Positions 9,552 to 18,558 of a stretch of DNA of 47,847 nucleotides are shown here, in pieces. A program made the translations under genes and the position numbers. How positions within the stretch are numbered: the stretch's first letter is position 1; every line of letters begins with the position of its first letter. The stretch is from Leptotrichia sp. oral taxon 215 str. W9775 (GTDB lineage: Bacteria > Fusobacteriota > Fusobacteriia > Fusobacteriales > Leptotrichiaceae): positions 11,314 to 59,160 of the forward strand of contig NZ_KI272873.1 of NCBI RefSeq assembly GCF_000469505.1, given 5' to 3'. The notes under the pieces are model-generated. The model had not been told where the DNA came from. It saw only the letters and a list, made by a program, of their open reading frames with translations, and did not search any database.

Positions 9552-9955
9552 TTATTCTTTGCACTCAGAAATTTTCATTTGAACAGAAATATCCTTCTCA
9601 CAATAATTAAATACCCTTTCAATTCTATCCTTCAATATTTCAAGGTACTGCTTCCTGTAATTTTCATTTTTCTGCATTTCCCTTATTTCACACTCCCAGA
9701 CAGTTATGACACTTATATCCATTTCAAAAAGCTTCTCCTTAACTTCCATATCCCTTTCCACATTTCTCCTGAACTTCTTTCTTCAGAATTCTTCGTGTAT
9801 ATGAGGAAATGTAGCTATTTTACAGTTTTCATGCCTATGCCAGAAACAACCTTTCACAAATATTGCTGTTTTATACTTCAGTTTGTATTCTTTGATTTTA
9901 TTCTCGCCATATTCTGGCTTCTTGTGAGGGGCTTCTTCTTTTTCATATCTTAATT
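9552..9955 (-). pseudogene. Relic of a Vsr (very short patch repair) endonuclease
   Basis: Reading the minus strand upward from the stop at 9552 gives the Vsr core: KYKTAIFVKGCFWHRHENC, then P...EEF-stop-RKKF, NVERD and VITVWECEI. This follows the order in E. coli Vsr (IFTHGCFWHHH, EFW, NVERD, VWECA). The invariant Trp of the 'FW' motif is replaced by an in-frame TGA at 9783-9785. Upstream, the segment that should carry the catalytic PGxPD aspartate is scrambled, and no start codon or ribosome site is present. The fragment lies directly behind purB. Vsr nicks T:G mismatches arising from 5-methylcytosine deamination; no methylase gene is nearby. I read this as a dead gene. Confidence 0.75.
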
Positions 9956-10028
9956 TCCTTATAAAAATCTTACCTGTAAATTTAAATATTTCCCCCCATT
10001 TTACTTTATTTTTTATTTTTTTCTATAT

Positions 10029-11471
10029 CTACACCCTCAGTTCTTCCCTCTCCTCTGTCACTTCATCCTTATATTTTTCAAGGATAGGATCTATTTCTTC
10101 CCTTATGAAGTCTTCTGTCTGTTGAGGTGCAAATCCTGTATAATTTGCTGAAACAAGGATTCCTTCCATGTCTTCCGCCTTAAGTCCCAGCCTTCCGTCC
10201 TTTATAATTCTATCAATTAATCTGTTAGGATTTCCATTCAGCTTAATTTCCTTTGTTTCCTCCATTGAAAGTTCCCTAATAATTTCATGAACTTCCTGTC
10301 TGTCCATTCCCTTTTTCACTGATTCCATAATAATATTTTCAGTTGCCATAAATGGAAGCTCTTTCTGAATATTTGCTTCAATTACCTTCGGATAAACAAC
10401 AACTCCGTCCATAATATTAAGCCATATAATCAGAATTGCATCCACAGCTAAAAATGCCTGAGGAATAGATAATCTCTTACTTGCAGAGTCATCCAGAGTT
10501 CTTTCAAACCACTGTGTTGCAAAAACCAATGCACCTGTCTGTGAGCTTGAAATTACATATTTTGCAAGGGAAGAAATTCTTTCACTTCTCATTGGATTTC
10601 TTTTATATGCCATTGCACTTGAACCAATCTGATTCTTTTCAAAAGGTTCTTCCAGCTCTTTCAGATGCTGTAAAAGTCTGAAATCATTTGTAAACTTATG
10701 GGCTGACTGTGCGATATTTGAAAGCAGGTTCAATGTCTGGGCATCAACCTTTCTGTCATAAGTCTGTCCTGAAACTCCTTGTTTTTTACTAAATCCTGCC
10801 TTTTCAGTAACCAGTTTATCAAGCTGTTTCACTTTTTCAAAATCTCCGTCAAAAAGTTCCTTAAAGCTTGCCTGTGTTCCTGTAGTACCTTTTACTCCCC
10901 TGAATCTCAAGTTATCCAGTCTAAATTCCAGTTCTTCAAAATCAAGAAGTAATGAATGAAGCCATAAAGTCGCTCTTTTTCCTACTGTTGTAAGCTGTGC
11001 AGCCTGAAAATGTGTAAATCCCAAAGTAGGAAGTGATTTATATTCTAAGGAAAATTCCTTCATTCTTTTAATCAGTGTAAGTAATTTTTTTCTAATAATA
11101 AGGAGTCCTTCTTTTATCTGGATTAAGTCAGTATTATCTCCCACATAGGCACTTGTAGCTCCAAGATGTATTATTTTTCTTGCATTTTTAGCCTGTTCAC
11201 CATACGTATGCACATGTGCCATTACATCATGTCTTAATTTTTTTTCAAACTCTGCTGCAACTTCAAAATCAACATCATCTTTATATTTTTTAAGTTCTGC
11301 TATCTGTTCATCTGTAATAAAATCAAGCCCAAGTTCCTTCTCAGCTTCCGCAAGATTTATCCACAGCTGTCTCCATGTTCTAAACTTGAATTCCGGAGAA
11401 AACACATGCAGCATTTCCTTGCTTGAATATCTCTCTGCCAGTGGATTTGAATATATGTCCATATTTTCCAT
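10029..11471 (-). CDS. purB: Adenylosuccinate lyase
   Basis: 480 residues, cytoplasmic. It cleaves SAICAR and adenylosuccinate, releasing fumarate, in purine synthesis and AMP formation. The fumarase/aspartase-superfamily signature SSAMAYKRNPMRSERI lies near residue 285, with HLGATSAYVGDN near 103 and TLGFTHFQAAQ near 154 supplying the other active-site segments. The ATG at 11471 is 10 nt behind GGAGG; an in-frame ATG three codons later is less well spaced. The length (about 480) matches the longer PurB type that resembles eukaryotic enzymes. It stands alone, away from the hpt-purA operon. Confidence 0.95.
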   Translation of the reverse strand: MENMDIYSNPLAERYSSKEMLHVFSPEFKFRTWRQLWINLAEAEKELGLDFITDEQIAELKKYKDDVDFEVAAEFEKKLRHDVMAHVHTYGEQAKNARKIIHLGATSAYVGDNTDLIQIKEGLLIIRKKLLTLIKRMKEFSLEYKSLPTLGFTHFQAAQLTTVGKRATLWLHSLLLDFEELEFRLDNLRFRGVKGTTGTQASFKELFDGDFEKVKQLDKLVTEKAGFSKKQGVSGQTYDRKVDAQTLNLLSNIAQSAHKFTNDFRLLQHLKELEEPFEKNQIGSSAMAYKRNPMRSERISSLAKYVISSSQTGALVFATQWFERTLDDSASKRLSIPQAFLAVDAILIIWLNIMDGVVVYPKVIEANIQKELPFMATENIIMESVKKGMDRQEVHEIIRELSMEETKEIKLNGNPNRLIDRIIKDGRLGLKAEDMEGILVSANYTGFAPQQTEDFIREEIDPILEKYKDEVTEEREELRV

Positions 11472-11657
11472 ATTTGAAATTCCTCCTTATTATTTTATTA
11501 TTATTTCTTTTTGTCAGAAACAACTAAAATTGAGTTCACTTTTTCGCTACTTCATTTTAAAATATTCATCTCTAGTTGAAACTAAGAATTACATTCTGCT
11601 ATTTTATTAATTAAAATATATTTATATTTTTCTATTTTGAATACTCTATTTTTAATT

Positions 11658-12317
11658 TTATGGTAAATAAATATCTCTGGCAACCCATCCAAAACTTAAT
11701 GTTATTGTACTTCTTTTTATTTTTTTATCTTTAAATTCAGTTTTTAAATAAGGCGCACTAATATAACGTGAATTTCCAAGTTCATGAAATCCTTCAATTG
11801 TAGAATTATTAATATTATATGACAAATCAACAATATAGTCCTTGTATTTAAATCCAACTGATGCTCCGTACATCCATCCTGAATTAATTTTGTAATCTGT
11901 CTTTACTCTTCTATACTCTGTTCCAGTATAACCTGAATATCTTCCTTTTTGCCCTATTATTCCAAGATTAAGTGAAACATAAGGTGTCCAGTCAGATTCT
12001 TTTCTAAAATTATATCTTCCTGTAAGATAAAGTGGTATAGAATGAAGACCTTTCGTCTTTTCATTTTCGTAATCTAAAATATCCTTGCTCATTTTGGAAT
12101 AACGATATCCTATTCCCCATCCACCTTCCAATCTTTCAGTAATATTATCATGATATTCTATAACTACGGAACCTCCATTTCCAGAAATTTTTTTATCTGT
12201 TTTGAGATATTCTATATTACTGTTATTGTTGATATCTGCTCCATAACGTAGTTCTAAAGTATTTGAAAAACTTCTAGCTCCTATAAGTAGCAAACTTGCA
12301 ATTATAATTTTTTTCAT
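11658..12317 (-). CDS. Small outer-membrane beta-barrel protein
   Basis: 219 residues with a signal peptide (MKKIIIASLLLIGARSFS, cleavage near 18). The rest alternates short amphipathic strands with charged turns: LELRYGADI, GSVVIEYHD, GGWGIGYRYS, PLYLTGRYNF, YVSLNLGIIG, WMYGASVGFKY, YIVDLSYNI, STITLSFGWVA. That is enough for an 8-10-strand barrel of the OmpW/opacity type. The usual terminal Phe is absent (it ends DIYLP), although the last strand FGWVARDIYLP is plausible. Ligand unknown. Its ribosome site AGGAGG precedes the ATG at 12317. Confidence 0.7.
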   Translation of the reverse strand: MKKIIIASLLLIGARSFSNTLELRYGADINNNSNIEYLKTDKKISGNGGSVVIEYHDNITERLEGGWGIGYRYSKMSKDILDYENEKTKGLHSIPLYLTGRYNFRKESDWTPYVSLNLGIIGQKGRYSGYTGTEYRRVKTDYKINSGWMYGASVGFKYKDYIVDLSYNINNSTIEGFHELGNSRYISAPYLKTEFKDKKIKRSTITLSFGWVARDIYLP

Positions 12318-12428
12318 ATTTTTCCTCCTGTAAGTAATGCTTTTAATTGAATTTTATCATTATAAAAAGATATGAAAATCCTAATTTTTATAACATATTT
12401 TTCAGAATTAAGTAAGAAATTTTTTATG

Positions 12429-12866
12429 CTATTTTACAACTTCTCCATTCCAGTCCTGTATTCCACCAAAATCAATTACATTTGTATAACCTTTTTCGAT
12501 TAATCTTAATGCAGCTTCTCTGCTTCTTCTTCCACTTCTGCAGTAAACTAAAATCAAATCATCTTTATTTTTCAATTTTGTTTCTGCTTCATTTTCAATA
12601 GTTTCAAGCGGAACAGAAATTGCATTTGGAATATGTCCTTCATTGTATTCCTCTAAGCTTCTAACATCTACAACTATTGGTTTTTCAGTTAACATAATAT
12701 TTTTAGCTTCATCTGAAGTTATTTTTTTATATTCTGCCTTTTTTTCATTTTTTACTTCTTTTGAATCTACTGAAACCTGTTTGCTATTCATTGTTCTACC
12801 ACATGAAATTCCTAATACAGAAATTAATCCAACTATTGCCATAAGTGCTATTTTTTTTATTTTCAT
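12429..12866 (-). CDS. Rhodanese-domain lipoprotein
   Basis: 145 residues from the ATG at 12866, which follows TGGAG by about 7 nt; an ATG 12 nt upstream has no ribosome site. The signal peptide ends in a lipobox (LGISC). After a Lys/Ser-rich spacer a single rhodanese domain (about 50-145) contains VVDVRSLEEYNEGHIPNA and the active-site loop YCRSGRRS with catalytic Cys. Family role: sulfur transfer or persulfide handling; this one would act at the outer face of the membrane. It follows the TPR gene by about 30 bp in the hpt-purA-TPR run. Confidence 0.88.
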   Translation of the reverse strand: MKIKKIALMAIVGLISVLGISCGRTMNSKQVSVDSKEVKNEKKAEYKKITSDEAKNIMLTEKPIVVDVRSLEEYNEGHIPNAISVPLETIENEAETKLKNKDDLILVYCRSGRRSREAALRLIEKGYTNVIDFGGIQDWNGEVVK

Positions 12867-12896
12867 CTTTATCTCCATTCTATTTTTTATTTTAAT

Positions 12897-14177
12897 TTAA
12901 TTATTCCAAATATAAATTATTCCATCCTTAAAATATATTTTCTTTACCCAATCCTCATTTTCATTGAACTTTACATCAAAAGGTTCATATCTGACTCCTT
13001 TTTTTCTTTCATTAGTTTCATCTAAAAAACCAACTATGTATATTTTTTCATCCGTTTTAATAAAATTTCTTATCATTTTAGTAGATACTGCCTTACTTAC
13101 TACAATTTTAGGCTTTTTACCATTTATCTGAAAATCTTTTTCAGTGTATACTTTTTTATCTTTTCCAATTGCCCTAAAATTCTGATATTCTAATTCTATC
13201 TCATTTTCATTGGTTTTTAGTAATCCATGACCGACTAATTTTAATGTAAGCGTTTCAAAAGAAATATTAGAAGTTGCTATATTTTTAAGTTTATCTGATT
13301 TATTTCCCTCTAATTTTTCCAGTTCTTCCCTTGCAGGTTCTACTCCATTTTCCAAAGCTCTTTTATACCATTTTTTAGCTTCTTCAATTTTTCCATTTTC
13401 TTCATAAAAACTTGCCAAGTTATACATACTTCCGACAAACCCTTTTTCAATTGCTTTCAAATGAGTTTCTTCACTTTTTTTTGTTTCTCCTAATTTTTCA
13501 TAAACTAAAGCTAAGTTTACAAGAAGACCATCATTTTCATTATTTTTCAAAGCTTTTAAATAATATTCCTTAGCTTTCTTATAATCTTCTAATCTTTGAT
13601 AAATAAATCCTAACATCCTTATAGAATTTTGATGATTCTGTTCCGCTGCTTTTAAGTAATATTTTTCAGCTTTTTTCAAATCCTCATAGTTATGAAAATA
13701 CAAATTTCCTAAATTGTAATATCCTTTAACATCTCCACTTTCTCCAGCTTTTAAATAATACTCTACTGCTTTTTCAAGTTTCCCATTTTCAGAATAAAGA
13801 AGTGCTAAATTATTATATGCCTGTATTACACCTTTCTTTATTGCCTGCAAATAATATTTTTCAGCCTGAGGAAAGTTTTTCTCAATTCTATAAACTTCAG
13901 CTAAATTAAATAATGCAACTGTTCCACCTTTATCTACTGATTTTTGAAAATATTTTTTAGCTTCTGAATAATTTTCTTTTAAATAATACAAATTTCCTAA
14001 ATCATTTAAAGCTATTATATTTCCTTTATCAATTGCAGACAAATATAATTTTTCTGCATTTTTAAAATCTTTCTGATAAAAAAATTCCCTTGCCTGTTCT
14101 ACTTCTTTATCACCATTTTCAGCCATTGCAAAGGTTGAAAAGAGTAATATGCTAATTAAAATTAATAATTTCTTCAA
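12897..14177 (-). CDS. Secreted TPR/Sel1-like repeat protein
   Basis: 426 residues. The signal peptide MKKLLILISILLFSTFAMA is followed by at least seven tandem helical repeats of about 33-37 residues (about 25-290) with the TPR/Sel1 pattern (for example ALNDLGNLYYLKENYSEAKKYF). A beta-rich C-terminal region (about 310-426) has no recognised domain. It probably acts as a periplasmic scaffold for protein contacts. The start is TTG (14177), 11 nt behind AGGAG; no in-frame ATG fits better. It lies 21 bp behind purA and about 30 bp ahead of the rhodanese lipoprotein, so the two may work together in the envelope, which is inference. Confidence 0.85.
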   Translation of the reverse strand: MKKLLILISILLFSTFAMAENGDKEVEQAREFFYQKDFKNAEKLYLSAIDKGNIIALNDLGNLYYLKENYSEAKKYFQKSVDKGGTVALFNLAEVYRIEKNFPQAEKYYLQAIKKGVIQAYNNLALLYSENGKLEKAVEYYLKAGESGDVKGYYNLGNLYFHNYEDLKKAEKYYLKAAEQNHQNSIRMLGFIYQRLEDYKKAKEYYLKALKNNENDGLLVNLALVYEKLGETKKSEETHLKAIEKGFVGSMYNLASFYEENGKIEEAKKWYKRALENGVEPAREELEKLEGNKSDKLKNIATSNISFETLTLKLVGHGLLKTNENEIELEYQNFRAIGKDKKVYTEKDFQINGKKPKIVVSKAVSTKMIRNFIKTDEKIYIVGFLDETNERKKGVRYEPFDVKFNENEDWVKKIYFKDGIIYIWNN

Positions 14178-14198
14178 TATTCCATCAACTCCTAAAAA

Positions 14199-15497
14199 TT
14201 ATTTCACAATTTCAGTCAAGTCATATCTATAAATATTTTGACTTCTTTCAGGTCCTACTGAAATCATGGATACATTACATTTTAATTTCTTTTCTATATA
14301 TTCTACATATTTTTTACAGTTTTCAGGCAGTTCATCGTAATTTTTTATTTGTGTAATATCTTCAGTCCATCCAGGAAGTTCATCATAAACTATATTCAAT
14401 GTTTTAGATTTTCTTAAATTTCCAGGATAAGAATGATAAACTTTTCCATCAATTTCATATCCCACTGCCACTTTTATCGTTTCAAATCCAGTAAGTACAT
14501 CAAGTTTTGTCAGTACAATATCAGTTAGTCCATCTATCAGCACAGCGTATCTTCCTATTACAAGGTCAAGCCATCCACATCTTCTAGGACGTCCTGTAGT
14601 TGCTCCATATTCATGTCCCACTGTTCTTAATTTTTCTCCAGTTTCATCATTAAGCTCTGTAGGGAAAGGCCCTTCTCCTACTCTTGTTGTATAAGCCTTC
14701 ATAACTCCAAGAATTCTGTTTATCTTTTTAGGTGAAACTCCTGTACCTACTGTCACACCTCCAGCTGTAGGTGAAGATGACGTAACATAAGGATATGTTC
14801 CATAGTCAATGTCAAGCATTAATGCCTGTGCTCCTTCAAATAGAACCTGTTTTCCTTCTTCAATAGCTTCATTTATTTCTACAACTCCGTCTATTATTCT
14901 ATGTCTTATTTTTTCAGCAAGTTTCATAAATCTTTCATATAATTCTTCCAAATCAAATGTATCTTTTCCATATCTTGTCAGCATATCATTTTTTTCTTTT
15001 ACATTCCACTCCAGCTTATCCCTAAATCTTTCAGGCTCAAGCAAATCTCCTATTCTTATTCCGTTTCTTGCAATCTTGTCAATATAGCAAGGTCCTATTC
15101 CCCTCTGGGTAGTTCCTATCTTATTTGCTCCCATTGCTTCTTCCTTTGCTTTATCTATCTCAATGTGATAAGGCATTATTACATGAGCTCTCTCATCTAT
15201 AAACAATTTATCCAGATTTTTTCCTCTTTTTTCCAATGCTTCTATTTCTTTTAAAAGCACTTCAATGTCAACAACTACTCCTGCTCCAATAACACATTTT
15301 CCCTGTGAATTTATAATACCTGAAGGAAGCAGATGCAAAATAAACTTTTCATCATTTACAACAACAGTATGACCGGCATTATTTCCTCCCTGGAATCTCA
15401 CAATATAATCAGCCTTAGGTGAGAGAACGTCTATTATTTTCCCTTTTCCTTCATCTCCCCATTGTGTTCCTATAATTACAAAAGTATTATTTTCCAT
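14199..15497 (-). CDS. purA: Adenylosuccinate synthetase
   Basis: 432 residues, the usual length. It joins IMP and aspartate using GTP to make adenylosuccinate, the committed step to AMP. The N-terminal GTQWGDEGKGK loop, GGNNAGHTVV (about 38-47), GTTQRGIGP (about 128) and the GWLDL block near 308 are all intact. The ATG at 15497 follows a GGAGG site inside the end of hpt. It is 2 bp behind hpt, so salvage (IMP formation) and AMP synthesis are made from one transcript. The product is the substrate of PurB encoded about 3 kb away. Confidence 0.97.
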   Translation of the reverse strand: MENNTFVIIGTQWGDEGKGKIIDVLSPKADYIVRFQGGNNAGHTVVVNDEKFILHLLPSGIINSQGKCVIGAGVVVDIEVLLKEIEALEKRGKNLDKLFIDERAHVIMPYHIEIDKAKEEAMGANKIGTTQRGIGPCYIDKIARNGIRIGDLLEPERFRDKLEWNVKEKNDMLTRYGKDTFDLEELYERFMKLAEKIRHRIIDGVVEINEAIEEGKQVLFEGAQALMLDIDYGTYPYVTSSSPTAGGVTVGTGVSPKKINRILGVMKAYTTRVGEGPFPTELNDETGEKLRTVGHEYGATTGRPRRCGWLDLVIGRYAVLIDGLTDIVLTKLDVLTGFETIKVAVGYEIDGKVYHSYPGNLRKSKTLNIVYDELPGWTEDITQIKNYDELPENCKKYVEYIEKKLKCNVSMISVGPERSQNIYRYDLTEIVK

Positions 15498-15499
15498 TT

Positions 15500-16033
15500 T
15501 TATTCCTCCTCTTTCTTTACAATTCCAATATAAGATAAGTTTCTGTGTTTCTGTGCAAAATCTATTCCGTACCCGACTACAAATTCATCAGGTATTTTAA
15601 ATCCTGTATAATCCACTTCTATCTCAACTTCCCTTCTTTCAGGTTTGTCAAGCAGAGTACATATTTTAATACTTTTTGGTTCTCTGGTTTTAAGCATTTC
15701 CAGAACTTTTTTCAATGTGTGGCCGGTGTCTATTATGTCTTCAACAACTATTACATTTTTACCTCTGATATCCTCTTCCAAATCTTTTTTAATTTTTACA
15801 TCCCTTGAACTTTCTAATTCGTTTCCATAACTTGAGACAATCATAAAGTCAAGAGTTACTTCTGTTTTCAGTTCCCTTACAAGATCACTTAAAAAAAGTA
15901 CCGATCCACGTAAAAGCCCAATTAACAGGATTTCTTCCCCTTTATAGTCATTGTCAATCTGAAGTGCCAATTCTTTTACCTTTTCTGAGATTTCTTCTTT
16001 CGAGATTAATGTTCCAATGCTGTATTTGAACAC
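15500..16033 (-). CDS. hpt: Hypoxanthine phosphoribosyltransferase
   Basis: 177 residues from a GTG at 16033, which lies about 7 nt behind GGAGGG. The longer frame from TTG at 16048 would start inside that ribosome site and is rejected. The PRPP-binding motif VIVVEDIIDTGHT (about 95-107), SSYGNELESS flexible loop (about 69) and the C-terminal DEFVVGYGIDF base-contact loop are complete. It converts hypoxanthine (and usually guanine) plus PRPP to IMP/GMP in the cytoplasm. First gene of the hpt-purA-TPR-rhodanese run. Confidence 0.94.
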   Translation of the reverse strand: MFKYSIGTLISKEEISEKVKELALQIDNDYKGEEILLIGLLRGSVLFLSDLVRELKTEVTLDFMIVSSYGNELESSRDVKIKKDLEEDIRGKNVIVVEDIIDTGHTLKKVLEMLKTREPKSIKICTLLDKPERREVEIEVDYTGFKIPDEFVVGYGIDFAQKHRNLSYIGIVKKEEE

Positions 16034-16278
16034 TGCTTCTCCCTCCAATTCAAAATAAATTTATATGTTACCTTGTGAAATGTGTAAAATGAAAAAAATT
16101 CTATTCGTTTACTTCTTATTTTACTATATTTATATATTTTTTTCAATTACAATTTACTTTTTCTAAAATATATCAATTATACAAAAAAATCATTAAAAAT
16201 TTTCCCTACTGATTTTTTTTTCATAATATACTATTATTATATAACAAATGTTATAATTTTTTTATAGGAGATGATAGT

Positions 16279-17703
16279 ATGAAGTTTAAAAAAACAATGT
16301 TCCTACTGACATTATTTATTCTGATGCTTGAATTTTCATCATATGTTCTTGCATGTACAGGAGTTATTGTAGGTAAAGGATTGACAACTGACGGAAGTTA
16401 TATTTTCGGAAGAAATGAAGATTTCACAGCTGAGCCTGATCATAACAAAAACTTTGTTGTTTATGAAAGAGGTAAAAATCAGCCTGGTGCAGTATTTAAA
16501 GATGAAAGCAATGGATTCACATATCCAATTCCTGAAACTAGATATAAATACACTGCCGTTCCTGATGTTACTCCTGAAGAAGGAATATTCGATGAAGCAG
16601 GATTCAATGAATTTGGTGTAGCAATAGATTCTACAGTTTCAGCTGATGCTAATGAAAAAATCCAGAAGGTTGACCCTTATGTTAAAGATGGTCTTGCTGA
16701 ATCTGCAATACCTACTGTTATTCTTCCTTATGTAAAAACTGCAAGAGAAGGAGTTCTACGTCTTGCTGAAATCATTAAAACTAAAGGTGCTGCCGAAGGA
16801 AACGTACTTGTAATAGCTGATAAAAAAGAAATGTGGTACATTGAAATCTATTCAGGACATCAATTTGTTGCCATAAAATACCCTGATGACAAATTCTCTG
16901 TATTCTCAAATACTTATTTCCTTGGAACTGTTGATTTAAATGATAAGAATAACGTAATAAAATCTGATGATATCGAAAAAGTTGCAAAAGATGCAGGAAG
17001 CTACGTTACAGTAGACGGAAAAATGCACTTAGCAAAATCTTACGCTCCTGAAATGACAGACGGAAACCGTTCACGTGCTTATTCTGGAATCCTGCAATTA
17101 AATCCAAAAGCTAATATCACTTATACCGACGAAGTTTACGAACTTTTCCAAACTAGAGACAAAAAAATATCTGTACAGGATGTAATGGCTGTTTTAAGAA
17201 ACCGTCTTGAAAATACAAACTTTACAGTTGCAAAAAGAAAACAAAATAATGACACTGCTAAATATCCTATAAGCAATGAAAATGGTATAGAAACTCATAT
17301 TTTCCAAATTAAAAAAGACTTACCTACAAATGTAGGAGGAGTTATGTGGCTGGCAATGGCTGGAGCTAAATATTCTCCATTTGTTCCTTATTATGGTAAT
17401 ATAAAAGCTACTTATGACACTTACCATGTAAAAGGAACTACATATAATCCAGATTCATTCTACTGGGTTGCAGAAAATGTAAATATTAATATGGAAAATG
17501 CATCTGATGATGTTAAAAATAAATATTTACAAAAAATAAAAGACTATGAAAAGAAAAAAGTTGCTGAACAAAATGCATTAAACAAAAAAATTGCAAAAAT
17601 GTCACCTAAAGAAGCTGAAAAATTTGCAACTGAACTTGCTTTAAAAAATGGAAAAGAAGCATACGAGCTTGTAAAAAATGAAGAAAACTCATTAAAAAAA
17701 TAA
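16279..17703 (+). CDS. Secreted C69-family dipeptidase
   Basis: 474 residues. A signal peptide (1-25) ends ...SSYVLA, leaving Cys26 (CTGVIVGKG) as the new N-terminus. In peptidase family C69 (Ntn hydrolases, Lactobacillus dipeptidase A type) this Cys is both nucleophile and N-terminal amine. FGRNEDF and the conserved C-terminal GGVMWLAMAGA and FYWVAENVN blocks support the family. It should hydrolyse dipeptides in the periplasm or outside the cell, feeding amino-acid uptake. The last ~70 residues are a Lys/Glu-rich helix. The ATG follows TAGGAGATGATAG. Single gene closed by a strong terminator. The sequence VLAC also loosely fits a lipobox, but lipidation would block the catalytic amine. Confidence 0.92.
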   Translation: MKFKKTMFLLTLFILMLEFSSYVLACTGVIVGKGLTTDGSYIFGRNEDFTAEPDHNKNFVVYERGKNQPGAVFKDESNGFTYPIPETRYKYTAVPDVTPEEGIFDEAGFNEFGVAIDSTVSADANEKIQKVDPYVKDGLAESAIPTVILPYVKTAREGVLRLAEIIKTKGAAEGNVLVIADKKEMWYIEIYSGHQFVAIKYPDDKFSVFSNTYFLGTVDLNDKNNVIKSDDIEKVAKDAGSYVTVDGKMHLAKSYAPEMTDGNRSRAYSGILQLNPKANITYTDEVYELFQTRDKKISVQDVMAVLRNRLENTNFTVAKRKQNNDTAKYPISNENGIETHIFQIKKDLPTNVGGVMWLAMAGAKYSPFVPYYGNIKATYDTYHVKGTTYNPDSFYWVAENVNINMENASDDVKNKYLQKIKDYEKKKVAEQNALNKKIAKMSPKEAEKFATELALKNGKEAYELVKNEENSLKK

Positions 17704-17737
17704 TTCTCCTATGAATTATATATAAGCCTCTTAAAAA

Positions 17738-17807
17738 GAAAAAAGACTGTTTTCAGAGAAAATGAAAATGTTTATTTATATTTTTCATTCTGAAACAGTC
17801 TTTTTTT
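17738..17807. terminator. Strong terminator, probably bidirectional
   Basis: AAAAGACTGTTTTCAGA (17741-17757) pairs with TCTGAAACAGTCTTTT (about 17790-17804) with one bulged base, and T-runs lie on both sides. It serves the C69 gene on the plus strand and can serve the convergent GNAT gene on the minus strand. Confidence 0.85.
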
Positions 17808-17860
17808 ATATCTGAATTAATAGTATCTTGATTTTCTATTCCCTTGGTATCTTTCTCCCC

Positions 17861-18397
17861 TTATTTTAAACTTTCCCATTCTCCCCTTAACACTCCATAT
17901 TTTATGGAGTCAAAATACTCATTCATATGATATCTTACTTTTCTTATTCTTCCTTCAAGCTTATATCCAATTTTTTCAGCACTTTTCATCATGGATATAT
18001 TTCCACTCCAGGTTGTCAGGCCAATATGTTCCAATTCAGGAAAATCATCAAATGTTTTTGTTGTCCAGATTTTAAGTGCTTCGCTTCCATATCCTCCATA
18101 CCAGTAATTACTGTCATAAATTACTATTCCAACTTCAAGCCATCTGGTTTTTCTATCTTCCCAGTATCTGCTTACTGTTCCCATTAGAATTCCGTCAATA
18201 TAAATTCCTTTTATATTATCAGACTTAAAAAAATCTGCTTTATCTTTCAAAAAGTTTTCATAATCAGTAAATTTATAATCATCAAAATATGGGCCGTCCC
18301 ATTTCTTCCACTCAGGGCTTTCTCCCTGATATACAATAGAGTGTAAACGTTTAAAATCGTTTTCACTTATTTTTTTTAGAGTTACTTCTTTTTTCAT
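17861..18397 (-). CDS. GNAT-family N-acetyltransferase (RimJ/RimL type)
   Basis: 178 residues from the ATG at 18397, 7 nt behind AAGGAG; a TTG 15 nt upstream is rejected because it lies ahead of that site. The acetyl-CoA fold is visible: EVGIVIYDSNYWYGGYGSEAL (motif A, about 92-112, with the pyrophosphate loop), IGLTTWSGNISMMKSAEKIGY (motif B) and the terminal strand with EGRIRKVRYHMNEYFDSI. This pattern is shared by ribosomal-protein and small-molecule acetyltransferases. The substrate cannot be told from sequence. Single gene. Confidence 0.87.
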   Translation of the reverse strand: MKKEVTLKKISENDFKRLHSIVYQGESPEWKKWDGPYFDDYKFTDYENFLKDKADFFKSDNIKGIYIDGILMGTVSRYWEDRKTRWLEVGIVIYDSNYWYGGYGSEALKIWTTKTFDDFPELEHIGLTTWSGNISMMKSAEKIGYKLEGRIRKVRYHMNEYFDSIKYGVLRGEWESLK

Positions 18398-18462
18398 TTT
18401 TTTCTCCTTCAAAATAAAAATTAAACATTAAAAAGTTATTTTCCTTCATACAAATAACAAAA

Positions 18463-18548
18463 TAGGACTACTCAAATCTACTGTTTCAAATAAACACATT
18501 TTCCTGAATAAAAACATCTTTATTTACATTATATTTGAGTTAATCCTG
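18463..18548 (-). terminator. Possible long-stem terminator behind glgA
   Basis: On the minus strand AGGATTAACTCAAAT is matched some 60 nt on by ATTTGAGTAGTCCT, followed by ATTTTGTT. The stem is good but the loop is long and the T-run is weak. Confidence 0.35.
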
Positions 18549-18558
18549 CTTTTTATTA

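Noticed and set aside
9516..9953. Plus-strand 145-codon frame rich in Phe/Leu
   Set aside because: It lies opposite the Vsr relic; its composition is the complement of Lys/Glu-rich coding sequence, and there is no promoter or ribosome site.
16034..16048. Longer hpt frame from TTG
   Set aside because: This TTG lies inside the GGAGGG ribosome site of the GTG start at 16033.
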